Assembly (NCBI RefSeq): GCF_030272615.1
Contig: NC_081413.1
Span: 157,854,849 to 157,918,848, forward strand
Length of the DNA: 64,000 nucleotides
Source of the DNA: Cryptomeria japonica
Lineage: Eukaryota > Streptophyta > Pinopsida > Cupressales > Cupressaceae
Reading direction: 5' to 3'
The position numbers and the translations under genes were made by a program. The notes below the pieces were generated by a model. That model was given only the letters and a program-made list of their open reading frames with translations. It ran no database searches and had not been told where the DNA came from. How positions within the stretch are numbered: the stretch's first letter is position 1; the number at the start of each line of letters is the position of its first letter. Below are positions 1 to 12,719 of this stretch, piece after piece.

Positions 1-1069
1 TGATAATTTTTGGATTCAATTTTCTATGTAGAGAAGTATGTTGTTGTTCTTGTTTGCAAATCAAAGAACAAAGTTACCTTGCCAAAATTTGGAAAGAATT
101 TAATGACAATAGTGTTTTGTTTCCTTTGATGGCAACTTCGAATTGCAATAATTTACTTTTGATTAAGACTTGGCAACAAAGCGATATCCTAAGTAGCTAC
201 ATTTTCTTGTGATTAATATTTGACATATGTTTTCCTTCAATAGCTTGGATAACAATAATTTTGACTACTCTACTAGCTTTATAATAGTTTTGAGCAAATA
301 ATATAAAAAAAAGTGATCAATATTTGGAATTGGTAGTGATTATGGCTTTGATTATGACTTAAAAATGCATGATCTAATCAAGCAATCACAAATTTCCGTC
401 TTTTTGTGAATCTTTTATTTAGCTTGTGGGTTCCTACTAGACAACAAATTTATCCTTTGGTAAGTAAAGACTATATCTCTTTAACTAATGATCCTTTTTT
501 TCTCATGACCTCTTTGAACTTTCTTTAATTCTATTCTAATGATGAATAGAGACAAACAAACATAAAATACAATGGCATAAATAGGAAACTCTTCAACTTG
601 TATCCAATTTATCACACAATGAACAAGCATTACAATTGTTTTAATATATATAAATTTTGAGAGTAAAGTGAATTTTCTAGAACCTTAGCCAACTTGTCAC
701 ATTAGAAAAACTCGCTAACAAAAAGTAAACACATTTCCGACTTTTAAAACCTACAAGACAAAAAATTAATATTTTTTACTAAGGAAGATATTAATATTTT
801 ATTCTAACAAAATGTTCTTCTACTTAAAAATTAGATTAGTAGAAATCTCAATATTTTTATGTGTATATATTTTACTATTTAAAATAAATGTAATAATTTG
901 ATAAACTAAATTTGAATTATTTCTATCAAATATGAAACATGATTAATATATCATTATAGAAATTGTACCCATCTATGTAATTTTTCATCATATGATAAAA
1001 AGTAAATCTACTTCACGATTAAAAGCATATACATGTCTGTTTCAATATTTAAAAATATTAAACATATAC
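1..1069. other. AT-rich intergenic DNA, no gene seen
   Basis: I see no credible open frame, RNA gene or element terminus here. The sequence is AT-rich. It lies just where coding sequence would be expected downstream (minus strand) of the duplicated P450 5' flank at 1070-2195, but no P450 sequence is recognisable. Near 1020-1110 a short motif containing 'ttcacgattaaaagcata' recurs three times, which looks like local tandem duplication at the end of the flank copy. Confidence 0.6.
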
Positions 1070-2195
1070 TCGTCTGATTCACGATTAAAAGCATATTCAT
1101 CTGATTCACGGGAAACTGTATTGAACAAATTATTTCATCTTTTTCTTCAGTCCCCTATCACTTAGAGGCTAGTCACTCTCCATGTTGCATGTCATGGTGC
1201 CCCACAACATTATTTTAGACCGTCCTTGCATTCATCCCATGAGTGCTATTATTTTACAATAATTAGGAAGGAAAGAGTATTTAAAATGTTTCTGAATAGA
1301 ATAAAAACATATGCTTAAATATGTCTTTATGTATGCTTTTTCTATTTTAATTGTTTTATTTTAAACATAATTTTAATATTCTCTATTCAATAGATATTTG
1401 CAAGGCATATTTTATGTTTGTTGTCATTATTCTACTAAAAATTATTTACATATATTTATTTGCATTATTTTTCTCTAAGATTAATTTGCACCTATGCTTA
1501 GTTTCTTTTGAAGAATTGCAACTTCAATTTTAAATCATGCTATGAAATTATAAATATAGGGCTTGGTTTTAGACCATTAGGGAACAAGGACTTAGAATTA
1601 GATAATATATAGGTTGGATGTTAAGACTAACATAAAAATGCATCATTTGTACTCTAATTATTACATTAGAAACAATTAGTTAATATGAGTTCAAAATGAA
1701 TTTGAAAATGCATTGGGGGTGCATTATTCACCTTTACATTTTAACTCTACTTCGATTTGCATGTGAACTTCTATGAGTCATGCATGTCAAAGTAAACAAG
1801 TAGTACACATGAGAATAAATAATAATCTCATATAAAAAGGACATAGATAAGAGACGTGCACATGCTCTTGGTGATAAGTACATCTCCCAACCTCCATCTC
1901 AAAAAAATTATGATGAGAATGTAATAGTAGTCTATTGTAGACATGAGAAACTACCTAACAATGCTAAAACCAATGTATAAAAGTTAAAGGTAGATGTACA
2001 ATTGTAAATGAGTTATAATACTCAAAATAAATCTGGGATGCCAAGTGTCATTCATCAGCCAAAGTAAAGTGATTCTGTGTTGTAGAGGATACATTACAAT
2101 AAAAATAAGTTCAACTAAGAATGATCTATCATAATAAAATATTATTATTATAGGTTTGTAAAGGAGGCCTCATAATCAAATTTTGTAGGGTTGTG
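1070..2195 (-). repeat. Inverted copy of the CYP725A 5' flanking region
   Basis: Read on the minus strand, this stretch follows the plus-strand flank of the intact P450 (13470-14815) almost block by block. Shared landmarks include 'ttcccTAATGGTCTA', the block around 'gcaaggacggtct', and the promoter-proximal 'gaatcagatgaatatg'. Differences are scattered substitutions and indels, with a roughly 110-bp insertion near 1737-1845. The 85-bp unit that is triplicated at 14301-14555 is present here only once, near 1260-1345. The G-box of the intact promoter is altered here (CACGTG reads CCCGTG). I infer a segmental duplication followed by inversion or rearrangement inside a P450 cluster. Confidence 0.85.
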
Positions 2196-2212
2196 AATGT
2201 GCGACCTATGCC

Positions 2213-2516
2213 CCTATTGAGGCATGTCTAACCCAAGTGCCCCAAAGAATTGTATTGATTCCCCAGTGACAGGGAAGCCTAAACTTTCTTGGGAAAATTT
2301 TAAGTGAAGATTAGCACTTTGAATAGTTTAGAAAAAGAAGAAGAATCCCCAAAATAATAGAGATGGTAATATAAGGAATGAAATGCAAAGAATCCACCTC
2401 AAAAATATCTAACAAAGTTTGAACTGTGGATCTTACAAAGTTAAAAACAACCACTTTGATTAGAAAGGAAGAAGAGCGAAGTAGAGAGATTACCAATGAT
2501 TGAAGGAATGAAATAT
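2213..2516 (-). pseudogene. CYP725A-like P450 relic: 5' UTR plus first ~75 codons
   Basis: The minus strand from 2516 to about 2213 aligns with the intact P450 from its 5' UTR through roughly codon 75. It keeps 'ggtaatctctct' in the leader, a VFNFV start, the anchor segment SIILGILLLFLN, and degraded versions of the PPGKLGFP hinge and the IGETIQF block. The start codon reads GTG at 2454-2452, a stop follows the anchor segment, and the frame is lost afterwards, so it cannot encode a P450. Beyond 2213 it joins directly to the flank copy at 1070-2195, so the rest of the gene was deleted. The family assignment rests on the side-by-side match with 14930-15210. Confidence 0.85.
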
Positions 2517-2529
2517 TGCTGAAATTTGC

Positions 2530-4060
2530 ACATAAATTTATTGGAAAAAATGATTTCCCTAAGAAATCATGTCACTCGCCTACCTATTAGGAGTAGCCAA
2601 TCAGTAGTTTTCCTGGGATCTTGATCCACCTTTCTCCTAACGTATAATAGTCTTTTATCAGTTTATTTAATGTAGGTAGGTAAGTTTGAATTTTAATTGT
2701 GTAGCATCACAAATTGTACACCCTTAATGAGGTTGTCAAATTCCACGCTTAGTTAGTACTCACCTTAGTGTGTCTCTTTGCATTTTGCATTATAGGATTT
2801 CCTTAAGAATTTAATTAAACCTGAGTCCTCTCTCATCAAGAGACATATCATAAATTGGGCTCTTGATCCTAGGTGTGCCCCTTTTTATTTAATCTTTATT
2901 TAATCCCAATCTTATCCTAATTTCAATTTACACAATATGGTTTGAGCCACCGAACTATATTTGGCATAAGAAAATTGGGAAAAAGTTGATAGGACCGGAA
3001 CAAATATCTACTACTCGGTCCCAAACTTTCTTCCCTGAATTTTAGGTGGATAATGTGGCAGTCTTTTATTATTCAAATCTCACTTCATTTCAAATTTTAT
3101 CAAGTCTAGGTCAGTTTTTCATCCAATTCAAACCTAGGGTTTCATATTTAAGGCAAGTCTTTTCCCCATTTAGCGATCCTATCTAGCAATTCAAGAGGAG
3201 ATCCTTATGGAGAAAAAGTACTACTTTCAGGTGAAGTTTTGGACCTTCAAATTCATCCATTATGAAGACTTCATCAGCAATGAAAGCTTTAAGAGACATT
3301 GGAGGATAATAAGGAAATCATCTTGTTGATTGGCTTGTACCTTTTCCTAAGGATTTGTTATGATTTCATGTTTTTATTATGCCTCTATATTGAGCTTTAG
3401 ATCTACATCACTTTAGTTTTCAAACTTATATTATTTATGTAGATTTGCATCCTAATTGTAGTTTAAAACATTTTCATTACAATCATTTAGGGTTTGCACT
3501 AATACACTTGGGTAGAACTCTAGTTTTCATTTATCTCATAGCAATCTTCCATACACATAAGATTCAAGAGCACACACATGCTTTTTTAGTTTCAATATCA
3601 GCTATTTGTGGAGGTGAAATCACCAAAATAAGTTGGTTGATGAAGGCAAAACCATATATAGGTACAACCATACTATTTTCTATTTATAGGTGTAGCTATA
3701 GGTGTCTAACTAAGGGAGAAGATTCTGGGAGACCTCAAGAAATAGGTATAGATATTCTATTAGAATTCTATCTTGGTACTTAGGTACTAAGGCACCCAGT
3801 ACCCCTACCCTAGGACCAAGGCACCCAACACCCTTGTCCTCCAAATTTAGCCTTTGATTTTAGGGTTTCTACTCAAATTATGCTAGGATTCATATTCCCA
3901 TTTCATAGCCTAGTGGACTAGGGCATCTAGTGTCATGGTCCAATCAATTTTTCTCCAATTTTGGGTCATGGGTACACTAGAGAGACTACTACATGGTCCC
4001 CACAACAAACTTCCCCTTGGGAGAGGATGTCCACGTGGAAACCCATGTGGTGGGGTTTGG
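2530..4060. other. Non-coding, possibly decayed LTR/leader sequence
   Basis: No intact gene is visible. The text around 2870-3300 (mixed AT/GC, a TATTTAAGGCAAG-like box near 3150, then a leader-like stretch) and the repeated 'aaggcaccca' phrases at 3790-3830 resemble decayed LTR-retrotransposon LTR and leader sequence. I could not pair it with a second LTR. A 112-codon open stretch at 3445-3783 has no recognisable domain and is probably chance. Confidence 0.35.
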
Positions 4061-5080
4061 TTTTCAAAACAAAAAAAATGGTAGTAAATAAAAGTTTGTA
4101 ATTTTATTTTATGTCTTCAAAAAGTTTTTGTTAATTATTAATTTTTAATTTATATATATATATATATATATATATTAATTAATATTTACTTTTGTATTAT
4201 TATTTTTTGTATATGCAAGGAAATATATCTAACTTGGGAAAAAGGTTAAATTAGTTATTTTATTTTTTTAGAAAATGAAAATGATTATTTGATTTTGGAA
4301 ATAATTATCAATATTAGATATTAATTTATATTTTCATATATTTGAAAGTATATAGTTGATTTGGATAAGATGAGATTAGATAATTTATTTCAAAAAAGAA
4401 TGGAAATGATGATTTTATTTTGAAGAATAAATATCAATTTTAGTTAACTAATATATAAATTAAATTATATCTTTATATGTATAGCATATAAATATAATTA
4501 TATAAATGGAATTTTGGTTTGAAAATTATTGTGGGGTGTTGATATTGTTTTATGGTGTATATTGAAATATAGCTGAATTAGAAAACCTTGGCCGACTTAT
4601 ATTTTAAACGAAATGGAAAAATGATGGTCATTATAGATTAATGAAAATGCATGTTTAATTACTGTATTAGCATTTGATTTCAAAATATGGCAAGTCCTTA
4701 ATTGCAAGAATTGGTTGTTTTCATGTGATTGATTTGTAACTGGCCATATCCTTAATTGTGAGCATTGGCTATTGTCATGTGGTTGATTGTAACTGATCAT
4801 GTCTCTAGTTAGAGAATCGTCAGTTGGTTACCTATGTGCAAGGGCTTCTTTGGCCAAGTGGTTTTCTATTGCTTGAACTTTGTATACTAGTCCTTGTGTA
4901 TACCTTGGTTTTTATTCACCTCGATAAGGTTGGCCAGAACATAATTCATCACAGATCAAACAAACATAGTTTACATTGTTATCATGCAACATGATCTGTA
5001 CGGTTTTCTATGCCACATTAGGATTATTCATTTGTATGTTTATACTTTGATCTTATCATCTCTCAATCTGTAGTTTGATA
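4061..5080. repeat. AT-rich tract with (TA)n and a short imperfect tandem duplication
   Basis: A (TA)13 run lies at about 4151-4176 inside very AT-rich DNA. At about 4687-4800 a ~60-bp segment containing 'ccttaattg' and 'catgtg.ttgattgtaactg' occurs twice head-to-tail with substitutions. There is no coding signal. Confidence 0.55.
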
Positions 5081-6380
5081 AAAATACCTCAAGAAGTTGT
5101 CAATTCAAGTCCCAAGATATTTTGTTAACGTACCAACCTAAGATTTCAAAAATATGGACCATTTCTGAGTTAGAATTATGACCTAATTCTATGTCGGTAT
5201 TGGGTGCAATACACATCGCTTTCTCAACTGCCCAACTACCACCTGCAGGATGGTGGGACTACACACCTTCTTCTATGTTATTATCCCTTGAGATCACCTT
5301 TCATTTGTCTTCCTAACTGTGGTTTGGTAGGACTACATGTTTCCTCACTATGGTTATTACCCCGTAGGGTCTTCTGTCTTCAGCCTTCCTTGTCACGAGA
5401 TGGCGAGCATGGTACAAAATACATCATTTGATCTACTACACAAGAATTCTATGTCAATAACATTGGATTTGTCTTGTATATGCCACATCTTCCATTGTGT
5501 CATCAAGTCACACGTCCATGTGGGCCACTTTCATTTTGGTTAGCAGTTTGGTTGAAATGGGGTCCACCCTCCTAATAAATGGCTATTGTTGCACTGTGGC
5601 TTCATTATCTTAACACTTCAAATTCCTTAGTTCCAAAACTACCCGATCCTTGGATCATCCTTTTTCAAGTCTCACTTATATCTTAAGGGGGACCCACCTT
5701 TTTATTTATCGGTCTATCGCTATTTGATGGAAGTGTCGCTCATTTAGTATTCATTGTCTTTAATTCTCATTCCTCCTGATCTCCAATCCTCGGTAGTGTT
5801 GATTCAATAGGCCCCACACAAGTCTCATATCATTCGATCACACTCTAGGTATCTTTTGACACACACAATCAATTGTTTTGTGGTTCTTAAAGAGTGTGAT
5901 AGCCCGATGCTATGATAGTACCAATTTGTAATATTTTCAAAGGATCAATTATTTTCACCAACCATCTTTGGTCAACACAAACATGTTGACCTATGAAACA
6001 ATGACCACCCTCTATTCTTTGTTTGTGACATTTTCAAAAACTTTAACAAGACTTGATTGATCTCCAAGGCAGTCAAGGTATCTTGACGAAATGAAATCTC
6101 TCATACTCAAGCCCAAAATGAAATCTCCCATACATTAATGGCAATGCCTGAACCAAAAAATGCCTAAACCAACACTTAACTCCTTGCATCCTGAACCCGA
6201 ATTAACTTTGCATTTGTGTATGTTGATATCAATGACAAATCAATGCCAACATAGTATCTTCATCATGAGTTTAGATAGTACCATAATTACCAATCAACTT
6301 AGAAATCTTATTTCTTTTATTGTGCCTCATGATATTAGAAAGATGATTTATTTATTTTTGTATTTCTATCTCCATTGCTC
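5081..6380. other. No recognisable gene
   Basis: Moderate-GC sequence with short open stretches only, none with a domain I recognise. Around 5905-5930 'gctatgatagtacca' resembles a mutated initiator-Met primer-binding site (compare gctctgatacca in the other elements here), hinting at an old LTR element, but no LTR pair is evident. Confidence 0.35.
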
Positions 6381-6389
6381 CACTGAATT

Positions 6390-6990
6390 CTAGATTTTTG
6401 CTTCCAATACTCTTTATCTTTATTAACTAAATTATAAATATCACTCAAAAGAACCTTTTCTTTAAAGGATAGCTCATTAGTATCACCTACTTGATCCATT
6501 TTAGCTTGAATGTTAAGGAGTTCTTCCTTGATATCTTAATCTGGATGATGTTGCCAAAAGAGTTCTTATTCCAACCTTTATGTTATCTTTTATGATTTTG
6601 ATCTTTTGGACCATCCTAAACATTGTGGTCTCCTGTACATCAATATTCCACTAGATTTTGAGAAACCCACCAAGATATAGAGGATGGGCCAACATGATTT
6701 TAAATCTAAAAGGGCACCTTATAGTAGGTTGAGAAAAGTGTCATTCAAAAAGTAGTGGAGATTGGTTTGAGCTAAAGAATAACAAAGAAGAAATGTTACC
6801 ATGATTAACACTATTCCAATTAGTCAAAAAAGGGCATCTATCAAGATAGAATTCAATACTTGACTAGATTCCATTCTTTTAGCCTTCCAGATCAAAGTCA
6901 ACCAAACGTCTCCTAACAAATAGATTGTTGAGATCTTGTGTGCTTTTAGATAGGTCCAACCGGGACCCCATCTTTTGAGAAGTCAAGAGA
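6390..6990 (-). pseudogene. LINE ORF2 fragment (between endonuclease and RT)
   Basis: Minus-strand translation, with frameshifts, gives segments such as PFRFKIMLAHPLYL and WNKNSFGNI. These match the conserved 'PFRF..MWL.HP.F' and 'WN...FGNI' blocks that follow the endonuclease domain in plant L1-type LINE polyproteins. There is no reverse transcriptase core, no start and no 3' tail, so this is a small decayed fragment. The assignment is by motif memory only and frame breaks are frequent. Confidence 0.45.
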
Positions 6991-7004
6991 TGACAATTAA
7001 AGCT

Positions 7005-7050
7005 AGTATGTATGTATGTATGTATGTATGTATGTATGTATGTATGTATG
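7005..7050. repeat. (GTAT)n microsatellite
   Basis: About eleven perfect GTAT/TATG units end in a 'gcatgcatg' variant. Confidence 0.95.
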
Positions 7051-7109
7051 CATGCATGTAAATATGCAATGTGTACATGTAATGTAAAAATTTTACTTAA
7101 ATTGATTAT

Positions 7110-7415
7110 TGCACCTTTTCTAATATGACTTCAAATTTTATTTGGGTAAAATTAATGTCACATGTTTACAACCCTAGGTTAAAAACTTGATTATTAGCTT
7201 ATTTACAACCTTACATTAATCACTTTTATTATCATGGACTATTCTTAACCAAAATCATTTTTATTATAATGTATCCTCTATAACCCCATATCACTCTGCT
7301 TTGGTTGATGTCTCCTTTGCACAACTAGAATATTTATTTTTATTATTGTGGCTCCTTAATAACCATACATAGAAATGTTTTCATTTAATTAGTCTACATC
7401 TAAGGTAGTCTCAAA
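7110..7415 (+). repeat. Dispersed ~300-bp repeat shared with the P450 flank
   Basis: This segment matches about 13450-13730 in the same orientation and 1990-2195 in inverted orientation. Shared landmarks are 'atgtatcctctataacccc' followed by 'ctttggt.gatg.ctcctt'. It ends close to a LINE remnant. It could be a MITE-like or LTR-derived repeat; I see no terminal inverted repeats. Confidence 0.7.
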
Positions 7416-7674
7416 ATAAATTAATTGTGTCCATTAAGAAATGGAATTGATTAGAGAATTTTCTTTGTTTTCTTATTGAAAAATTTATATATATTTAATT
7501 TATTTCAACTAATGAGAGTTAGATATTTCTTGAGTTTGTAAAATACCTTAGTCTTAGTCTTAGTTAGAAGTAGAATTGAATTTTATTTGGTACATATATC
7601 TCAATCAATTATAACTATGCTTTATGCAATATAATACAAAAAATGACCATAGATAATATAAATAAAAGGGGATT

Positions 7675-8640
7675 TTTGTTTGTTAATAGGTGCTCTCTTT
7701 GCTGCAAGGAATCAGAGAACATTAACCACATATTTTTTGCACTATCAATATGCCAAAGAGCTTTGGTCTGAGGTATGATATTTTTGTTGTATCATTGATC
7801 TCTTGGCCCCTTCCCAAGCATATGAGAAGCTTAATAGAGAATTTGGGTCACTATCCTTTCAATCACAAAATTATTCTATAATATTTGTTCTCAAATTCTT
7901 CCCTTCATGGTTTTGATTATATGGGCTTGAAGAGAAACAATAGAATCTTTAGCGAAATGGAAAGAAACAACTATATGATATTCCAGGTTATCAAACATTA
8001 AATTAAGGAAAATGTGAATGCTACTTCCTTAGAGTTGTTGAAAACTATGCCTAGACTTCAAGATCTTAGACTTAAAAAGATTTGGGGGATCAATCATAAT
8101 CTGATGAAGATTAATTGGAACAATTTGGTCTAAAGAAAGGAGTGTGCAAGTGGTCCTCTCTGGAGGAAGAGTGGGTTAAATGCAACTTTGATGGTTGTTC
8201 GAAAGGAAAATTAGGGACCTCATGTGTTGAAGGAGTTCTTAAAGATAGAAGGGGAGCCCTTATTGAAGGATATTGTGTGAACCTAGGCAAGGGTCCCAAC
8301 AATCAAGCTGAAGCTTTTGTTGCTTGGCAAGGCCTCAAAAGACTCAAGAAAAGGAATTATCAACAAAATATCCTTGAATAGGATTCCAAATTTATTGTGG
8401 ACTACTTAAATGGAAAATCTAGTTGCCATGGGAAATTAAAAGTGTTATGGAAGATAATAAAGATTTGATTCTGAGCTTCCCTCAATGTAAAGTTCAGCAT
8501 GTTTTTTTGGGAAGGAAATAGGACAGCTGATGATTTGTCCAATCATGACCTCAGGTATGCCGATTGGACCTTCCTTAAATTCTATCAATGTCCTTCCCAT
8601 CTTAAAGAGATTCTCTCTTTGGAGAGGGGTAAAAATTATC
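7675..8640 (+). pseudogene. LINE remnant: zf-RVT zinc finger and RNase H-like domain
   Basis: Reading plus, 7690-7775 gives RCSLCCKESENINHIFF, the zinc-binding zf-RVT motif found after the reverse transcriptase of plant L1-type LINEs. From about 8115 an open frame gives VKCNFDGCSKGKLG, then GVLKDRRGALIEGY and NNQAEAFVAWQGL, the RNase H fold typical of these elements. After a stop near 8380 the domain continues in shifted frames with EDSKFIVDYLNG and RTADDLSNHDL (the 'REANRxAD.LSN' end block). Several stops and frameshifts make it non-functional. Reverse transcriptase itself is not recognisable upstream. Confidence 0.75.
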
Positions 8641-8689
8641 TAAAGGACTCTATTTCCTTTATTAAAAATACTTAACATGGTGTTCAAAA

Positions 8690-11175
8690 TGAATTTTAAA
8701 CAGAGGGGGTGGAAAGGGTCTCCCATTTTTTAAATTTAAATTTGGATGAAGTGTGTGATGCTGACATGGCTTCTTGATCATGGGCTTGGATGGATGATAT
8801 TAATGAATCCCCTTGGAATGAGGGAGATTAATTATTTTAAAAAGTTGAATGTTACGAACAAACTTTTCTTTAATTCACCTTTCATTGTCATGAGTGATGA
8901 TATGATTTGTGGTAGTGATTATGCCTTGCATTTGTTTCCCTATAAGAATGATTATTTACAGAAGGGTCACTTCACTTGTGTGAGTTGGATTGATTTTTTT
9001 TCAGATACTCTAAACCTTGATTACTTCCACTTTTTTTTTCTTGTGATGTCTATAATAATCCTTACGAGACTAACTTTCTTTGTGTCTATTTGTCATTTAT
9101 GATGGTTGTTATGTTAAAGGTTGCACGATGAAGGGCACTCTAAAAATTTTGGAACCTAAATATTGCAATTAGCTACAATAGAATGATGAAATATGGGATC
9201 TTTTTGACAAGGAAAGGATGTCCCCTTACTTTTTTGCCATGAAGAGCTATAGCAGGGCCTTGTTCATGAAATTTTGTAACTCCTGACAGAAGGGGGTGGT
9301 AAGCATTGGTAGCATTGATTTCATTATCACCACAGAGCTCATTAGAGAGGCTACTGGTAAAAAATGTGAAAGAAAGAAAGTAGAGAAGAAAATTTCAGAG
9401 GATTATAAAGGTTATCTCAAATAAAATTTTGAGAAAGGTGAAAGACTAAAGGTTTTGCAAAATGGTTACAATTGTTCAATCTTGACATCATCATAGGAAA
9501 TGGTAATTTTTCATGTGATGAAATTTTTTACATTGGAAGGTTATTACTCAAGTGTTCATGGGTATCATTTCTTGATTTTAAACTATATTCATCATGGCGA
9601 TAAAATTGACTTGTCTTTTTATCTATTTACTTTTTTTTTTGATAGTATCTCCAAAGGGGCCTCTTGACTTATTCACTAAGGGTTAATTTACACCCTATAT
9701 CAATTTGTCTTTGATTGTTGCCCTCACGGAAGCCATTTGTTAACCTTCTCTAGAAACCCTAGCGAGTTTAAGGAAGCCCCATGTAGCTCAATTTGTATTT
9801 AAATAATTGAGTCAAAACCATTGCCTTCTGAAGGTAATAAACCTATCCCCAATGTTAAAGAAAAAAAGAAAAAAAATGAATTAGTTATGGAAGTCCTGGA
9901 GGTAGAACTTCTAAAAAATACTCCAGACAAAAGGAAGTTTTCTACTCCCAAGAATAGCCCTTCTAAGGCTAGGAAAATTGGAAATGAACCCTAAAAAAAA
10001 GCATTACAACTGATTTAGATGAGCCAAGGTCTAGAGATGATGAAGAAGCTAAGAAAGATACTAACAAAAAAAAAGTAGCTCAAGTGAGAGACGGTTCGCC
10101 AATCTTATTGCTAAGGACCTTGAGCCTACAAATGTTTATGTACTAAAATAAGATATGAACCTCTCCTCTGAAGATTCAAAGGATGAGGTTTTTCTGGAGA
10201 TTAAAGAAGAACAAGAGGATGAGAGTGATAATAACTTAGAAGATACTAACAAGCCTATGGAGGATAATGAAAGCTTGACTCAAAGAGCCCCATCCCCTAA
10301 TTATTTTAGGTAAGATGATGTGGAGCCCTTTTCTCAAGAATCTCCCTTAGAGAAGCAATTGGCAAGCACTACCAAATTAAAGATTCAAATTATATACCTT
10401 CCGGTCAAGGTTATGAACCTTGAAACCAGAGTTGAGGTTTTTGGCAAAAACAAAATAAAGATGAGGGAGGCCTTAAGTTCTATCTGTGTCATCACTAATG
10501 GCATAATACAAAATGTTGTAATGGGATTCTTTGAATAGAGTAAACTTAGGAGGAAGGCCAAGAAATATCTAGAAAAGAGCAATTCTTAGGAGAAGGAGAA
10601 GAATGATGAAGATTCTGATGAGGAGGCTTGGAAGGACCAGATGAGGAGAGTTTCTAGGAACTGGGAAATCCTCAAAAGTAAATAATAATGATGTTTGTGA
10701 TGGAGTGTTGGAATTGGTGCATTTTAGTTTTCCTTTTAAAGATTATTGTCATTGATAGCTTTGATAGATGAGGATCCTATTAGGGCAATGGTTAATTATT
10801 TATAGTATTTCTAAGCTAATTTCTTTGAACTATTTGGTTAATGAGGCCTATGTTCCTTCCAAGACTAAGTTTAATTTTGATTCTATGACTGCAAGTAGTG
10901 TTTATCTTAACTTTAATCAGTTCATTAGTATACATGTCTATGTTCGTATGAAATTAATTTGCTGAGATAGCCCTTGTTGTATGGTAAGAGTTAGGGATCT
11001 TTTGTTTTTGGTTACTTAATAGTGAGTTAGATTCATGAGTTTTGTCTAGCTTCTCACTATGTGATGTCATTTGGTGTTCTATCATTGCTTAGTTTTGTTG
11101 TTTGTTGTCTAGTTATATGAGGGATCGGGGCCCTTTCCCTACTTAAGTGATTAAAAAAATAAAAAAATAAAGAAT
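8690..11175 (+). other. Decayed LINE 3' region ending in an A-rich tail
   Basis: Downstream of the RNase H block lies about 2.4 kb with broken coding-like stretches: lysine-rich around 9860-10080, and an open stretch at 10320-10538 of no known family. It ends at about 11150-11175 with 'gattaaaaaaataaaaaaat', which looks like a LINE A-rich 3' terminus. I infer that this is the long 3' part of the same element, or a second element fused to it. No target duplication could be fixed. Confidence 0.4.
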
Positions 11176-11189
11176 CAAATTCAATGCCT

Positions 11190-12655
11190 CTATTTTTTTC
11201 TTAAAATAGTATAATATTAAGAAGATAAAATTTTGGAAGCATATAAAGTAGTCATATTTTTAACCCAAAAATATAATGTAGTGTTGTGTTCACTCATCTT
11301 ACTTTTTCAAGTTCCACTATGTATTTATTATGTAAATGGACATATAAAATTAAAAGTGGGGAGGAATTGCAATTGTTTGAACCTTTAGTTAAAAATGAGG
11401 TAAAATAAACAATCTTTAATAAATCTTTTGAATGAAAAAAATGATTAAAAGGATTATTTGTAATATTTTGTGAATAGAGAAACTAATTTAAAAAAAGAAG
11501 GTGAATATTTATTCTTTGAAAATATTTTTGTAAAGGGTGTGATGGTTGAATTAAATCCTTGAGATACTTTATTAAGTGAAGAAACAAACATGGAATTCTA
11601 TCATTGGTATCACTCAAGGAAGAAGGTGTATACATCAAAGAAGGGGCATATAATGTATTTCTAACTCAAAGTAAATGGTCCACTTGATATTCTCCTATAG
11701 AGGTATTTATGTTGAATATTTATTCTTTTGTGGATAATTTACATGTTATATTTTTATTAAAGTATTCCTAATAGAGTGTTCCATAGCTATTGGGGTCTAA
11801 ATAATTGAGATCTTCCCTAGGTGAGAGTAGACATTCTACTGATTTGATTAATATAAGTATTGAATCTATTATTACTAAGAGATATTTCTCATGTACATGC
11901 ATTCATAAATAAATACATAAATATAGAATCATATGCATGTGTGTGTATGCATGTATGTTTGCATGCATGTCTATACAAAATATCTTAATGATAGATTCAA
12001 TACCTATATGAATCAAATCAATAGAGATTCTAATCTTACTTGGGGAAGATCTACATGGTATAGACCCCCTTGCAATTTATTCATGAAAGATCCAATATTG
12101 CACAAAACCCTAGCTAGAAAATCCTAAGTGGACCATGTACATTGAGTTAGAAACACCTTATATACTCATATAATGTATATATCTCAACAAACTACCTTCT
12201 TCCTTAGGTAATCTTCATTGTAGACTTCTAATTTTCCTTCATGGTTGATTAAAATAGTTCAAGGGTTTCATTCAACCACTTCAACATTTATTACCTTGTA
12301 ATGAACCTTTTATAAGAGGATTATTAACTAATACATATTTAAATTATTCTAATCGATTATTTTATTTTATCAATAAATATTTATAAATAATTCTTAATTA
12401 TTTTAATTACTCTTTTTATTAAAATTCTATTTTATAAATAGTTTTTAACCTTATTTTTAAAGAAAAGAATAAATAATTATAACCTCTCTCCATTTTTCAA
12501 CTTTATATGTCCATTTAAACAATAAATAGTTAGTGTAACTCAATAGTTGAGGAGGAGTATATGCAAAAATTTGTTATAATTTTTGGTTTAAAATCTAAAT
12601 ACCTCATGCAGTTCCAAATATTCATCATCTTATTCTTCACCACTATTAAAAAGTA
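11190..12655. repeat. Long imperfect inverted repeat (foldback), ~1.46 kb
   Basis: The left arm (about 11190-11905) read in reverse complement follows the right arm (about 11975-12655) over its whole length. Paired landmarks include 'aagtggacca' with 'gagttagaaa' (about 11655-11695 against 12127-12160), 'gatagattcaatac' (about 11855 against 11990), 'tatatgtccattta' (about 11335 against 12505) and 'gggaagatct' near the centre. The spacer (11905-11975) is microsatellite-like TG/CATG sequence. The arms differ by many substitutions and small indels. There is no transposase or clear terminal motif. It starts within 20 bp of the A-rich LINE end. It could be a foldback transposon or two copies of one repeat in opposite orientation. 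Confidence 0.75.
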
Positions 12656-12719
12656 TCAGTAATTTAGAAACTAAATTGCGTGCATTAGAATTATTTCTCT
12701 TATCACAATATAAAGTTTT

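Noticed and set aside
8111-8302. Minus-strand frame over the RNase H block
   Set aside because: Shadow of the plus-strand RNase H-like sequence, which has the recognisable motifs.
8746-9102. 118-codon open frame as a gene
   Set aside because: No domain, no conservation signal visible, and located in the decayed 3' part of a LINE.
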